IMG/VR virus record: IMGVR_UViG_3300028800_000005
Location: 1 to 64,000 of that record
Source: a virus
Reading direction: 5' to 3' (one strand)
DNA: 64,000 bases
Of the stretch, positions 24,177-32,700 are shown piece after piece; position 1 is the first letter of the stretch; the number at the start of each line of letters is the position of its first letter. A program made the position numbers and the translations under genes. The notes beneath the pieces are model-generated. The model was not told where the DNA came from and did not search any database. It saw only the letters and a program-made list of their open reading frames with translations.

Positions 24177-24970
24177 ACATCCTTCTGAAGCACGGTAAGC
24201 GTGCCAGGCACGGTCGGGGCATCTCACTGCTCATTCCTTTCCGGGCGGAAGAGGACAGCCCGAGGTTCAGGGCGTTCGAATGGACGATACGATACTATGC
24301 CTCCCACCTACCGGGCGCGGAGATCATCGTCGGCACCGATGACAGCCTTCCGTTCAGTAAGACCAAGGCCTTTAACCATGCCAGGGAAAGGGCTACCGGT
24401 GACGTCCTCGTCCTTATCGACGCCGACTGCTATATCGATACCGACGTTCTCCTGCACTGCGCTAAGGAAATCCGGCGCGAGCGGAAGAGGGGCTACCGGC
24501 TATGGTACATTCCCTACCGCAGGTTCTACCGGCTCACCGAAGAGGCAACGCGCCGCGTCCTGAAGTCTAACCCCAGGGACCCGCTGCGGTTCCCGACGCC
24601 TCCGTCCGAGAAGGACACGGAAGCACACTCCTCGGCGTCGCGCGGCCACTGGTGGGGCGCGCTTATCCAGGTAATGCCGAGTGAGGCTTACGACATGGTC
24701 GGCGGCTGTGACCCGAGGTTCCGTGGATGGGGTGGCGAGGACGTCGCCTTCATGCGCGCGGTCGACACCCTGTACTGCAAGCACAAGACGACACGGAACC
24801 AGGTGCTCCACCTGTGGCACCCGATGATCAAGACCGAGTGGAACCTCAGGATGTGGGACGGCCAGCTAAGTGCCAAGGACAATGACCGGCTGGCGAACAG
24901 GTACTACGCGGCATTCGGTGACCCGAAGCGAATGCGGAATCTCGTCGGAGAATACCGGGAGGTTGAATGA
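24173..24970 (+). CDS. GT-A fold glycosyltransferase (family 2-like)
   Basis: This 265-residue enzyme has the GT-A nucleotide-sugar fold: SLLIPFRAEED (18-28), an IIVGTDD strand (51-57), FSKTKAFNHARERATGDVLVLIDAD ending in the metal-binding DAD (83-85), and a C-terminal GGCDPRFRGWGGEDVAF block (near 178-194), as in galactosyl- and N-acetylgalactosaminyltransferase domains. Acceptor and donor cannot be read from sequence. It overlaps the pyruvyltransferase-like gene (ATGA) and the next gene. Together the pair probably makes a modified sugar decoration. Confidence 0.88.
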   Translation: MNILLKHGKRARHGRGISLLIPFRAEEDSPRFRAFEWTIRYYASHLPGAEIIVGTDDSLPFSKTKAFNHARERATGDVLVLIDADCYIDTDVLLHCAKEIRRERKRGYRLWYIPYRRFYRLTEEATRRVLKSNPRDPLRFPTPPSEKDTEAHSSASRGHWWGALIQVMPSEAYDMVGGCDPRFRGWGGEDVAFMRAVDTLYCKHKTTRNQVLHLWHPMIKTEWNLRMWDGQLSAKDNDRLANRYYAAFGDPKRMRNLVGEYREVE

Positions 24971-25491
24971 GTCGAATAGATTACCACCGGGGCAGGGCGA
25001 ACTCCGACTTCGAGACGGTCCAGCTCTCTAATGCCATGCGCGGGTGGAAGTCGAACTATGGTGACTTCATCGACTACTACCGGCTTGACCCGGACAGCAC
25101 GCAGTATGATGACGTCTACGAAGAGGTTCTCGCCGGGGGAAGAAAGTACCTCCCGGTAATACGACTCGGCTGCCTGCACGTCACACTGATCCAGGGTGCG
25201 AATGACTGGGACGACAAGGGCTTCTACTACAACGACAACGTGCGCGCCATCGTGCCTTATGACGTCTACACCGGATCGGGAATGGCCCTGGCCGACATGG
25301 ACACCGGTAAGTACGAGCTAGACCGGATCGTCTACAAGCAGAAGGTATTCAAGGTCGTTCAGATTGACGTCCGGGGGCAGATCGTCGAGCGCCCGAATGT
25401 TGTCGCGATCGACGCGACACAGCTTAAGCCGGACGAGCTTCACGAGGACCCGCTTATGGCGGTTTACGGTGAAGGTAACCTCGCCCCGTAG
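24967..25491 (+). CDS. Neck/head-completion-type protein
   Basis: This 174-residue protein is rich in Asp and Tyr. The C-terminal half has beta segments (YELDRIVYKQKVFKVVQIDVRGQIVERPNVVAIDATQL), and the N-terminal half is helical with NYGDFIDYYRLDP. Its size and position upstream of the sheath match head-closure or tail-completion proteins. Its start overlaps the glycosyltransferase stop. Family not identified by motif. Confidence 0.6.
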   Translation: MSRIDYHRGRANSDFETVQLSNAMRGWKSNYGDFIDYYRLDPDSTQYDDVYEEVLAGGRKYLPVIRLGCLHVTLIQGANDWDDKGFYYNDNVRAIVPYDVYTGSGMALADMDTGKYELDRIVYKQKVFKVVQIDVRGQIVERPNVVAIDATQLKPDELHEDPLMAVYGEGNLAP

Positions 25492-25496
25492 TTCCT

Positions 25497-25526
25497 TACC
25501 AGCCAAAAGAATCGCGGAGATAGAAT
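25497..25526 (+). promoter_or_regulatory. Candidate late promoter (TACCAG-N18-TAGAAT)
   Basis: TACCAG (25497-25502) and TAGAAT (25521-25526) are separated by 18 bp in the 99-bp gap before the small gene at 25591. The rest of this gap shows no gene or clear hairpin. Confidence 0.35.
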
Positions 25527-25590
25527 GATACAGGGGCTATCCCACGCGAGGACGCCCTGACCGCCGCTTAACGCCTGTAAGGACGAAGAC

Positions 25591-25779
25591 ATGTCTAGGT
25601 CTTCCACGTACGTGAACGCTAGTCCCGGTGCTGCCGGGGACCGCGCGCGTACCGCAGAGTTCTTCCAGGGTCTAAAGGATTCCCAGCACGATGCGGTCAA
25701 GAGGACGGCCGAGACGATCGCGATCCTCGCAGCGGTGAATCTTTACGGGCGGTACCGCAATGGCAAGCGGGTAAAGTAA
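25591..25779 (+). CDS. Small neck-region protein
   Basis: This 62-residue protein has a disordered N-terminus, then an amphipathic helix (about 24-55, FFQGLKDSQHDAVKRTAETIAILAAV) and a basic tail. AAGGACGAAGAC lies before the ATG, and the stop overlaps the next start (TAATG). It probably acts with its neighbours in neck or tail assembly. Function unknown. Confidence 0.55.
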   Translation: MSRSSTYVNASPGAAGDRARTAEFFQGLKDSQHDAVKRTAETIAILAAVNLYGRYRNGKRVK

Positions 25780-26537
25780 TGCCCTTTCTCATGAATACTG
25801 ACGCCGCTTTGAAGTACCAGCTTCAGGGTCTGGTAGTGCACGACCAGAACTCCGGTGCTGAAGGGCGACCGGTTAAGGTCCGGTACCGCTCCCCCGAAGA
25901 CGAGGTCGCTAAGTTCACTCCCCCGCTGATCCTCATTGAGATGCCCATGGTCTCCATTGCCTGGGACCGGGCGCACATGGGAGAGATCAACCTTCCCTAT
26001 GTCCCTGAGGGCGGGGACCTTTCCATTCTGCCGAAGTCCTGGGCTAAGGCCTTCGCGAACCCAGACGGAGCGTACGACCCGTCACTCTCGCCGTACGAGA
26101 CCTGGTGCCCGGTGCCGTATAACCTGGACTACCAGATCACGGTCTACACGCGCATGGCGCGCGAGCACCTGATGCCTATCATGGCGGCACTGGAGGCAGA
26201 CGAGTACCTGGGCCGGTTCGCCAAGCTCGTCATCCCGCAGACGAACACGTTCGAGCGCGTTACCCGTATGGCGGGCCCGGAGCGCAGCTACCAGAAGGAC
26301 GAGAACGGCAAGCGGCTGTTCCGTGCCACCTACTCAATTCGTGTGGCGACCGAGCTAGTCGGGCCTATTATCCCGCCACCTGTACCCTGTACCGCTGTCG
26401 AGCTGTCGATCGCGTACGGATTTTCCAATCCAGATCTGACTGATTACTACAATGAGAATGATCTGAAGTTGGAAGATGTAACTGAATCAGTCGGCATCAT
26501 CGGGTCAAGGACACCCCTCGGCTGGAAAACCGATTAA
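25779..26537 (+). CDS. Tail-completion/sheath-terminator-region protein
   Basis: This 252-residue protein has a central beta-rich domain with PLILIEMPMVSIAWDRAHMGEINLPYV (48-74) and NLDYQITVYTRMAREHLMPIMAALE (about 112-136), the latter typical of proteins that cap the tail tube or sheath. The C-terminal 45 residues are acidic. It lies directly upstream of the sheath gene, the usual position for a tail terminator. Assignment rests on context and general fold pattern. Confidence 0.6.
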   Translation: MPFLMNTDAALKYQLQGLVVHDQNSGAEGRPVKVRYRSPEDEVAKFTPPLILIEMPMVSIAWDRAHMGEINLPYVPEGGDLSILPKSWAKAFANPDGAYDPSLSPYETWCPVPYNLDYQITVYTRMAREHLMPIMAALEADEYLGRFAKLVIPQTNTFERVTRMAGPERSYQKDENGKRLFRATYSIRVATELVGPIIPPPVPCTAVELSIAYGFSNPDLTDYYNENDLKLEDVTESVGIIGSRTPLGWKTD

Positions 26538-26552
26538 GGTCAAGGAGAAAGA

Positions 26553-28100
26553 ATGACCATTTACGGACGTCCCGGTGCATACGTAACCGAGATCCTCCCC
26601 CCGCTGACGCCGCTGAACGCCCTGGCTGGCGCGTCACTTCCGGCCCTGGTTGCTAAGCACCCGCGCGGGCCCGTCACTCCTGCCCTCGTCGACTCCTGGG
26701 CGGCGTTCACGCGCCTGTACGGGTCGTACGCGGACAACCCTGGGAGTATCCTCCCGTTCGCCGTTTCCCAGTTCTTCAGTAACACCGGGTCGGCTCTGTA
26801 CGTCCTTCGCGTTGCGAATGATGACGCCGTGGCCGCGACCCTGGACCTCCAGGACATCGCGGACGACAGCCCTGGGGCGCTAGTCGTCACGGCTGCGAAC
26901 CCCGGTGACTGGGGAAACAACCTGTCCATCCAGATCACTACTGGCGGGACTACCGGGGCCTTCACGCTAACGGTGTTCCTGAAGAACACTACCGGCGTTA
27001 ACATCCTCGTCGAGAACTTCCCGGCGCTTAGCATGGACCCGTCGAACCCGCGCTACTGCGTTCCCATCCTGAACGCTCCGAATGCCGGGTCGAAGTACAT
27101 CACGGTCAAGAACCTGATCACCACCTACGTCTCCGGGGAATCCGACCTGGTCGCCACGTCGGGCTCCGTTCCTCTTTCGGGCGGGAACGACGGGACGGAC
27201 ACGGACACGATCGACACGGACGTGGTCACGACGGAGCTGGACACGCTCCCGGACCAGATCCTTGCGGTGAACCTTCCCGGTGTCTCGGACGTGGCCACGC
27301 TGACGAGTATGATCAACTGGGCTGAGCTTCGCGGTGACAAGGTCATCGTCTGTGACGGCCCGGCTCCCGACCCGAACGCGGTCCCCCAGACGGGCTACGC
27401 GGACACGGTCGTGGGAACCTACCTGGAAATGGTGTCTTCGGGGAACCCGGCGCTGCCGGACAGTTCCTACGGCGCGCTGTACGCCCCGTGGCTTCTCGTT
27501 CATGACCCGTCGTCGTCTATCTCCGGCGCTACCCGCTACCTGCCCCCGGGCCCGGCGGTCCTGGCGCAGTACCAGGTCACGGACCTTCAGGTCGGTCCCT
27601 GGCAGACCCCGGCCGGTCAGCGCGCCGTCCTGAACGGCGTCATCGCCCTGGAAGCGAAGTTCTCCGGGGACCAGCTCGCGACTCTTAACCTGGCGAACGT
27701 TAACGCCCTTAAGAGCCTGGCTAACGTGGGCTTCGTCATCTACGGCGGGCGCACTCTGGCGTCCGGGTACCCGGACATGTACCTTTCCGTCCGGCGGCAG
27801 CTAATGTCCATCGAGCATGACCTGCGCGACCTGTTCGGTTTCGCTATCTTCGAGCCGAACGGCCCGCAGCTCTGGCAGCAGATCACCAGCATCGGGGCGA
27901 ACTACCTTAACCAGCAGTTCCAGATGCACGCTCTCGGCGGGAACACCCCGACGCAGGCCTTCAGCATCGTGTGCGATTCTACAAATAACCCGCCCGCCCG
28001 AGCGCAGTCCGGGTTGTGCACGGTCGATGTCGGCGTGGCTCTCATGAGCCCGGCGGAATTCCTCCAGCTTAACATCACGCTGACCACAGGCAGTGCCTGA
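26553..28100 (+). CDS. Contractile tail sheath protein
   Basis: This 515-residue protein begins with YGRPGAYVTE (3-12), the hallmark sheath N-terminus, followed by PLTPLNALAGASLPALVAKHPRGPV and a GPVTPALVDSWAAFTRLYGSY block. The C-terminal third has GYPDMYLSVRRQLMSIEHDLRDLFGFAIFEPN and LWQQITSIGANYLNQQ, the conserved contraction domain. It polymerises around the tail tube and contracts at infection. With the tube gene next, this fixes the phage as a myovirus. Confidence 0.95.
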   Translation: MTIYGRPGAYVTEILPPLTPLNALAGASLPALVAKHPRGPVTPALVDSWAAFTRLYGSYADNPGSILPFAVSQFFSNTGSALYVLRVANDDAVAATLDLQDIADDSPGALVVTAANPGDWGNNLSIQITTGGTTGAFTLTVFLKNTTGVNILVENFPALSMDPSNPRYCVPILNAPNAGSKYITVKNLITTYVSGESDLVATSGSVPLSGGNDGTDTDTIDTDVVTTELDTLPDQILAVNLPGVSDVATLTSMINWAELRGDKVIVCDGPAPDPNAVPQTGYADTVVGTYLEMVSSGNPALPDSSYGALYAPWLLVHDPSSSISGATRYLPPGPAVLAQYQVTDLQVGPWQTPAGQRAVLNGVIALEAKFSGDQLATLNLANVNALKSLANVGFVIYGGRTLASGYPDMYLSVRRQLMSIEHDLRDLFGFAIFEPNGPQLWQQITSIGANYLNQQFQMHALGGNTPTQAFSIVCDSTNNPPARAQSGLCTVDVGVALMSPAEFLQLNITLTTGSA

Positions 28101-28118
28101 TAAGGGAGAGCATCTCAA

Positions 28119-28673
28119 ATGACCATCACGCAGAAGTCTTCACTTTCGAGCCCTGCCACCGACCCTCTTCGGAACTTCAAGTGGCAGCTCATTTTCCGAC
28201 CGGCCTCCGGGACGGCAACGACCATGATGGCGATGACCCTCGGCGGTCTTTCGGGAACCATCGACACCATCCCGTACCGTGAGGGCGGGTATAACACGGT
28301 CACCCAGAAGATGCCGGGGCAGGCGGACTTCGGTCCCCTGACCATTACCAAGGGCGTCATGGTTGGCCCGCAATTCCAGATCGACTGGTTCAAGAAGATG
28401 TTCACCGTCCTTCAGGGAACGGGTACGCAGGCGGCCGGTGACGACTTCCGGTACACGGTTGACGTCCTGGTTATCGACCACCCGGTTACCACGGACCAGG
28501 CCCCGGTCAAGGCGGCGTTCACCATTTACCGCGCGTGGCCGACTGCCCTGGCGTTCGGGGACCTGGACGCTGGTGCGAACCAGCTCCTGATTTCCCAGAT
28601 GACCCTGGCTCACGAGGGCTTTACTCCCGACGTCGCGGCGGATATCGGGAACTCCGAGGCCACCTACTCCTGA
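28119..28673 (+). CDS. Tail tube protein
   Basis: This 184-residue protein follows the sheath, the standard order. It has NFKWQLIFRPASGTATTMMAM, IDTIPYREGGYNTVTQKMPGQADFGPLTITKGV (about 48-80) and a late FTIYRAWPTALAFGDLDAGANQLLISQMTLAHEGF strand set, as in the gp19/T4-type tube family. It forms stacked hexamers as the DNA conduit. The start has GGGAGAG upstream. Confidence 0.93.
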   Translation: MTITQKSSLSSPATDPLRNFKWQLIFRPASGTATTMMAMTLGGLSGTIDTIPYREGGYNTVTQKMPGQADFGPLTITKGVMVGPQFQIDWFKKMFTVLQGTGTQAAGDDFRYTVDVLVIDHPVTTDQAPVKAAFTIYRAWPTALAFGDLDAGANQLLISQMTLAHEGFTPDVAADIGNSEATYS

Positions 28674-28685
28674 TACCGGAACTAG

Positions 28686-28725
28686 TAGAATGGGAGCCGA
28701 GAAGGAACACCTGACCGGCTCCCAT
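28686..28725 (+). promoter_or_regulatory. TAGAAT element overlapping a 10-bp hairpin
   Basis: TAGAAT (28686-28691) is followed by ATGGGAGCCG (28690-28699), which pairs perfectly with CGGCTCCCAT (28716-28725) across a 16-nt loop. No U-tract follows. It may attenuate transcription between the highly expressed tube gene and the chaperone, process the mRNA, or mark a promoter. Confidence 0.5.
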
Positions 28726-28753
28726 ATTCGTAGCACGAAAAGGAACACAGACA

Positions 28754-29608
28754 ATGACTGAAGCCCCGCTCTCCTCCACCGACCCGATGCTGGCCGCTGC
28801 TGCGGTATCCGCTAAGTTCGAAGAAGCGGAGACCAAGTTCCCGGACGCTCCGACGCTGGAGTCAGACCTAGTTAAACTTCCCGGCGGACTCGTCAGGGGA
28901 GAGAACGTTTACCGAACCGCGCAGGTCCGGGAGCTTACCGGTGAGCATGAGGAAAAGATCTACCGGGCCCTGCTCTCACAGAACCCCGCGCACATCCGGT
29001 CAGTCATCCTGGAGTGCGGGCTCGTCCGCATCGGGGACCTGAACGAGTCCGAGTCACGTAAGCTCTTGCCGTCACTACTTATCGGGGACCGGGACGCCAT
29101 CGTCCTAGGCATCCGGAACATGACCTACGACGATTCGGTCGACGTATCCGAGTGGAAGTGCCCGGAGTGCATGGAGCCCATGGACCTCCACCTTGACCTC
29201 TATGAGGACATCGAGGTCAAGAAGCTAACCGACCCGGCGAAGGAAGTTACCTTCGACGTCGCCCTCCGAAAGGGCGGAAAGGCTGTCGTTAAGCTGCCGA
29301 CCGGCGCGGACCAGCTTGTCGTCGGAGAGTCAACCGACCGTACCGGCGCGGAGAGGAACTCCATTCTTCTCCAGCAGTGCGTCATTGAGGTCGACAAGCC
29401 TGACGGAAAGGGCGGCGAGGCGAAGATTATGATCGCCGCGATGCCAGGGTACGTCAAGAGCCTGGGCATGAAGGACCGACGGACCATTCTCGAAGAGATC
29501 GTCAAGCGCCAGCCGGGCCCGCAGTACCAGGACATCAAGATCACGCACGACAGTTGCGGGAAGGAGGTTTCACTAGCGCTCGACCTAGTGGACCTATTTC
29601 TCATCTAA
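28754..29608 (+). CDS. Tail assembly chaperone / baseplate-hub chaperone, first frame
   Basis: This 284-residue protein lies between tube and tape measure, where the chaperone that coats the tape measure is encoded. Features are LPGGLVRGENVYRTAQVRELTGEHEEKI (about 40-67), VRIGDL, LLPSLLIGDRDAIVLGIRNMTYDD (about 105-128), a CPEC half zinc site near 137-140, LPTGADQ, and RTGAERNSILLQQCVIEV. This family is widespread in phages and is related to T4 gp26/gp51-type proteins. Near the end, CTA TTT CTC ATC TAA allows a +1 slip into a downstream open frame. Confidence 0.8.
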   Translation: MTEAPLSSTDPMLAAAAVSAKFEEAETKFPDAPTLESDLVKLPGGLVRGENVYRTAQVRELTGEHEEKIYRALLSQNPAHIRSVILECGLVRIGDLNESESRKLLPSLLIGDRDAIVLGIRNMTYDDSVDVSEWKCPECMEPMDLHLDLYEDIEVKKLTDPAKEVTFDVALRKGGKAVVKLPTGADQLVVGESTDRTGAERNSILLQQCVIEVDKPDGKGGEAKIMIAAMPGYVKSLGMKDRRTILEEIVKRQPGPQYQDIKITHDSCGKEVSLALDLVDLFLI

Positions 29609-29768
29609 GATTACGACTCCGCACGATACGTACCAAGACTTCGGGGCAATACACTTGATATTCCCCGGATGGAATCCACGGGAACTCGGGGCACTAACTG
29701 TAAAGAAGCGGAGGTACTACGCCCAGTGGTCCATCGCCCGATACGAACGGATGACCCGAAATGCCTGA
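29589..29768 (+). CDS. Second frame of the tail chaperone, reached by apparent +1 frameshift
   Basis: This frame is open from 29589 to TGA at 29766-29768 but lacks an ATG or ribosome site near its beginning. It encodes HDTYQDFGAIHLIFPGWNP, RELGALTVKKRRYYAQW and ARYERMTRNA, a typical short C-terminal chaperone extension. If the tRNA on TTT (29597-29599) slips +1 to TTC, translation continues as SSKITTPHD and yields a fusion of about 337 residues. The overlap with the tape-measure start (ATGCCTGA) fits. A sequencing indel is the alternative. TTG at 29655 is a possible but unsupported independent start. Confidence 0.65.
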   Translation, partial: WTYFSSKITTPHDTYQDFGAIHLIFPGWNPRELGALTVKKRRYYAQWSIARYERMTRNA

Positions 29769-32700
29769 GCCAGATGCCAGTGGACTAGGGAGTCCGTCAT
29801 TCTCTTCTAACGCGGACGACTCTTTCAGCAACCCTGGAAGTCACTCCATCCTTGGCACGAACCAGCTCCAGGCTGCCATCGACAAGTTCGACGCTGCGGT
29901 AACGAAGCTCAGCCAGCTCTATGACAAGGCCGCCAGCTCTATGCCCGTGGGCGGCTCACAGAGCAACGCTGCGGGGATTAGCAGTAACGCGGGTGGGGCA
30001 AGTATAACTAACGCCTCGCAGGGCGCTGGCGGCAAGCGTGCGGGCTTCCTGGGCCTGCCTTCTATGCAGTCCGGGACAACGGACGCTGCCGCCCCTGGTG
30101 CAGCCGCTCCGGGCAGCGGTTTCATGGGTCAGTACTCTATTAACGGACAGCCGTCAGGTGGCAGCCAGGGCAGCGGTAGTCAACTTGCTAACGGCGTGTC
30201 CGGATTCATGGGCCAGCACTCTATTAACGGGCAGCCGTCTGGGAGCAGTGGCCAGGGGAACGGACAGGGCAGTAACCAGCGCAGCGGAGTGGCGAGCGGC
30301 TTCATAGCAACTGCTGCGGCAATTGGTAGCTTCGGGGCCGCGCGTCTGCCGGACAGCACGTCCATGACGAACATGACCTGGCGCGGAAACCTTATCGGTG
30401 GTGCGCCAGGTACCGGCGGGTGGAACCAGGCGGCGTCCCAGCGGGCCGGTGCCTTTGGTGCCGGTGGTGTCGGGGTAGATTCGAATGCCCTGAATGCTTC
30501 GGATGCGGCTGCTGGTTACTCGGCAGCGCAGCAGTGGTCTGGTTCCGCCATGCCGTACAAGTGGACTAATAACAACCGGGTCACATTCAGTAACCCAACT
30601 GCCAGCGCGATGTACGGGGCCTCCTCTTCCTTCGGCGCTGCTAACCCCGCGCTGGGTTCCGCCGGTTCCATGCAGATGGCCGGGGCACTGTATAACCCGC
30701 AGATGTCAATGCGGATGATGCAGCTCGGGTACGGTAAGACCCCGCTGAACATGAACGGGAAGCACCCCAGTCAAATGGGTGGCGTCGTCCAGTCCATGAT
30801 GGGCCGAATGTTTCCCGGGCAGCAGGACAAGAAGGGCGCGGTTAACCCGAAGAACCTAGCCGGGTCAATGGCACCCGGTCAGGTAGGTTACGAGAACCTG
30901 GCACAGCTTGGCATGTCACCGGAGCAGATCTCCGAGATGACGTCGACCATGGAGATGTACAACACCTCCTCGAAGCAGACCGGAAAGAGTTTCGGCCAGC
31001 TTCAAAGCATGTTCGAGAAGTACCGGGTCGGTGACAAGTCGACCAAGTCCCAGATCAGCAAGGAACTTGGCCCGAACATCATGAAGTCCATGAAGGAAGC
31101 GGAGGCAACGAAGACCGGTCAGACCTCGGACGTGAACACCCAGTTCGCACAGGGTGTCGACAAGGCAGCCCAGGGCCTTGCTAAGTTCAATAACGCGATG
31201 GACAAGGTTCTTCAAAACCCACTAATGAAGCTTATCGTCGGAGGAGGCGGCGGTGCAGCCGGGGCATTTAGCGCCCTGGGCAGCGGTGCGACAATTGGCG
31301 CGGGTGCTTTCGGTGCGAGCAAGCTGCTGGGCCTGCTACTTGGTAAGGGCAGTGGTGAGGCCGGTGTAGTCGGCAAGGCCCTAGGCATGGGTTCGAAGGG
31401 CGCTGGTGCTGCCGAAGGCGCAGGCGGGGCTGGTGCTGCCGAAGGCGCAGGGGGAGCGGGTGCGGCTGGCGGCGCGGGTGGTGCGTCAGGGCTGGCCGGT
31501 ACCTTTGCGGCTGCACTGGGAAGCTCGGCCGTCATGGTCGCCGTGAACAAGATGGCTGACGTATTCGGTAAGTCCCTGGGTCAGAAGATCACAAACCTGC
31601 TGCACCTGCCGAGTCTAAATAAGCTGCCAGGCCCGGTAAAGCAGACTGCCGCTAACACGGCCAAGAGCATTGGTGACATGGTCCCCCAGCTCGGTGCCGT
31701 GACTAACCTAGTCAAGGGTGCCCTTGGCTTTGCTGAAGGCGGCCGGGTACGGGGAGGTACCCCCGGTAAGGACACCGTCCACATCATGGCGCAGGACGGC
31801 GAGACGGTACTTAACCCGAAGGCCTCGCAGAAGCTCGGGTACGACGTAATCGACAAGCTGAACCGGGAGAATCCGAACCCGGCTGGTAAAACCGAGATGA
31901 AGGACGGGATTCTTCACGCGGCCGGTGGCGCAGCTATTCTCCAGGACGCGAAGAAGTACGCCGGGCACAAGTACGTCTGGGGTGGTCCTTCGAACCCGAA
32001 GGGCGGGTGGGACTGCTCCTCATTCGCTAGCTATGTCCTTGGCCACGACGAGGGATACAAGCTTCCCGGAGGGAAGACCTGGGACCAGGCCACCAGTAGC
32101 GGGAAGACGCACGGGCCCACGTCGGGCTCGTTCGCTGGAATGCCTGGTGCTCACAAGGTAAGCAATAGCGCGAAGGACATCCAGGCGGGTGACCTGCTAG
32201 TCTGGCCGACGCACGTTGGATTCGGTGTCGGTCCCGGGACAATGTTCTCGGCATATGACACGGCGAAGGGTACGCTCCAGACGCCGAAGGACATGCAGAA
32301 CGCAAGTGGGCCTAGCGGGGAGAAGCTGACGGTTCTTCGCCTGGGCGCTGGCGGTGGTAACGCGAACAGCTCGGGTGGTGGAAGCGGGTCCTCTTCAAGT
32401 TCATCTAATTCCGGGTCATCGCAAACGAATACCGGAGGGGGCAGCCCAAGCTCGACTTCTGAGACCGATAACGTACTGGGTGCCCTTGGGGCGGGGGCGT
32501 ATGCTTCAAGCGCGAGCGCCCCACAGCAAAGCAAAACTACTAGTAACGGTGGTGGAGGGGCCCCGGCCGGGGGTGTTACCGGATCTGCCGCCGCAAACGG
32601 CAAGGAGCTTTACCAGTACCTGCTGACTAACCTATTCGGTGGTAAGAAGATAGCGGCAGCCGGGGCTATCGCCTCAATCTGGGGTGAGTCAGGCTGGAAC

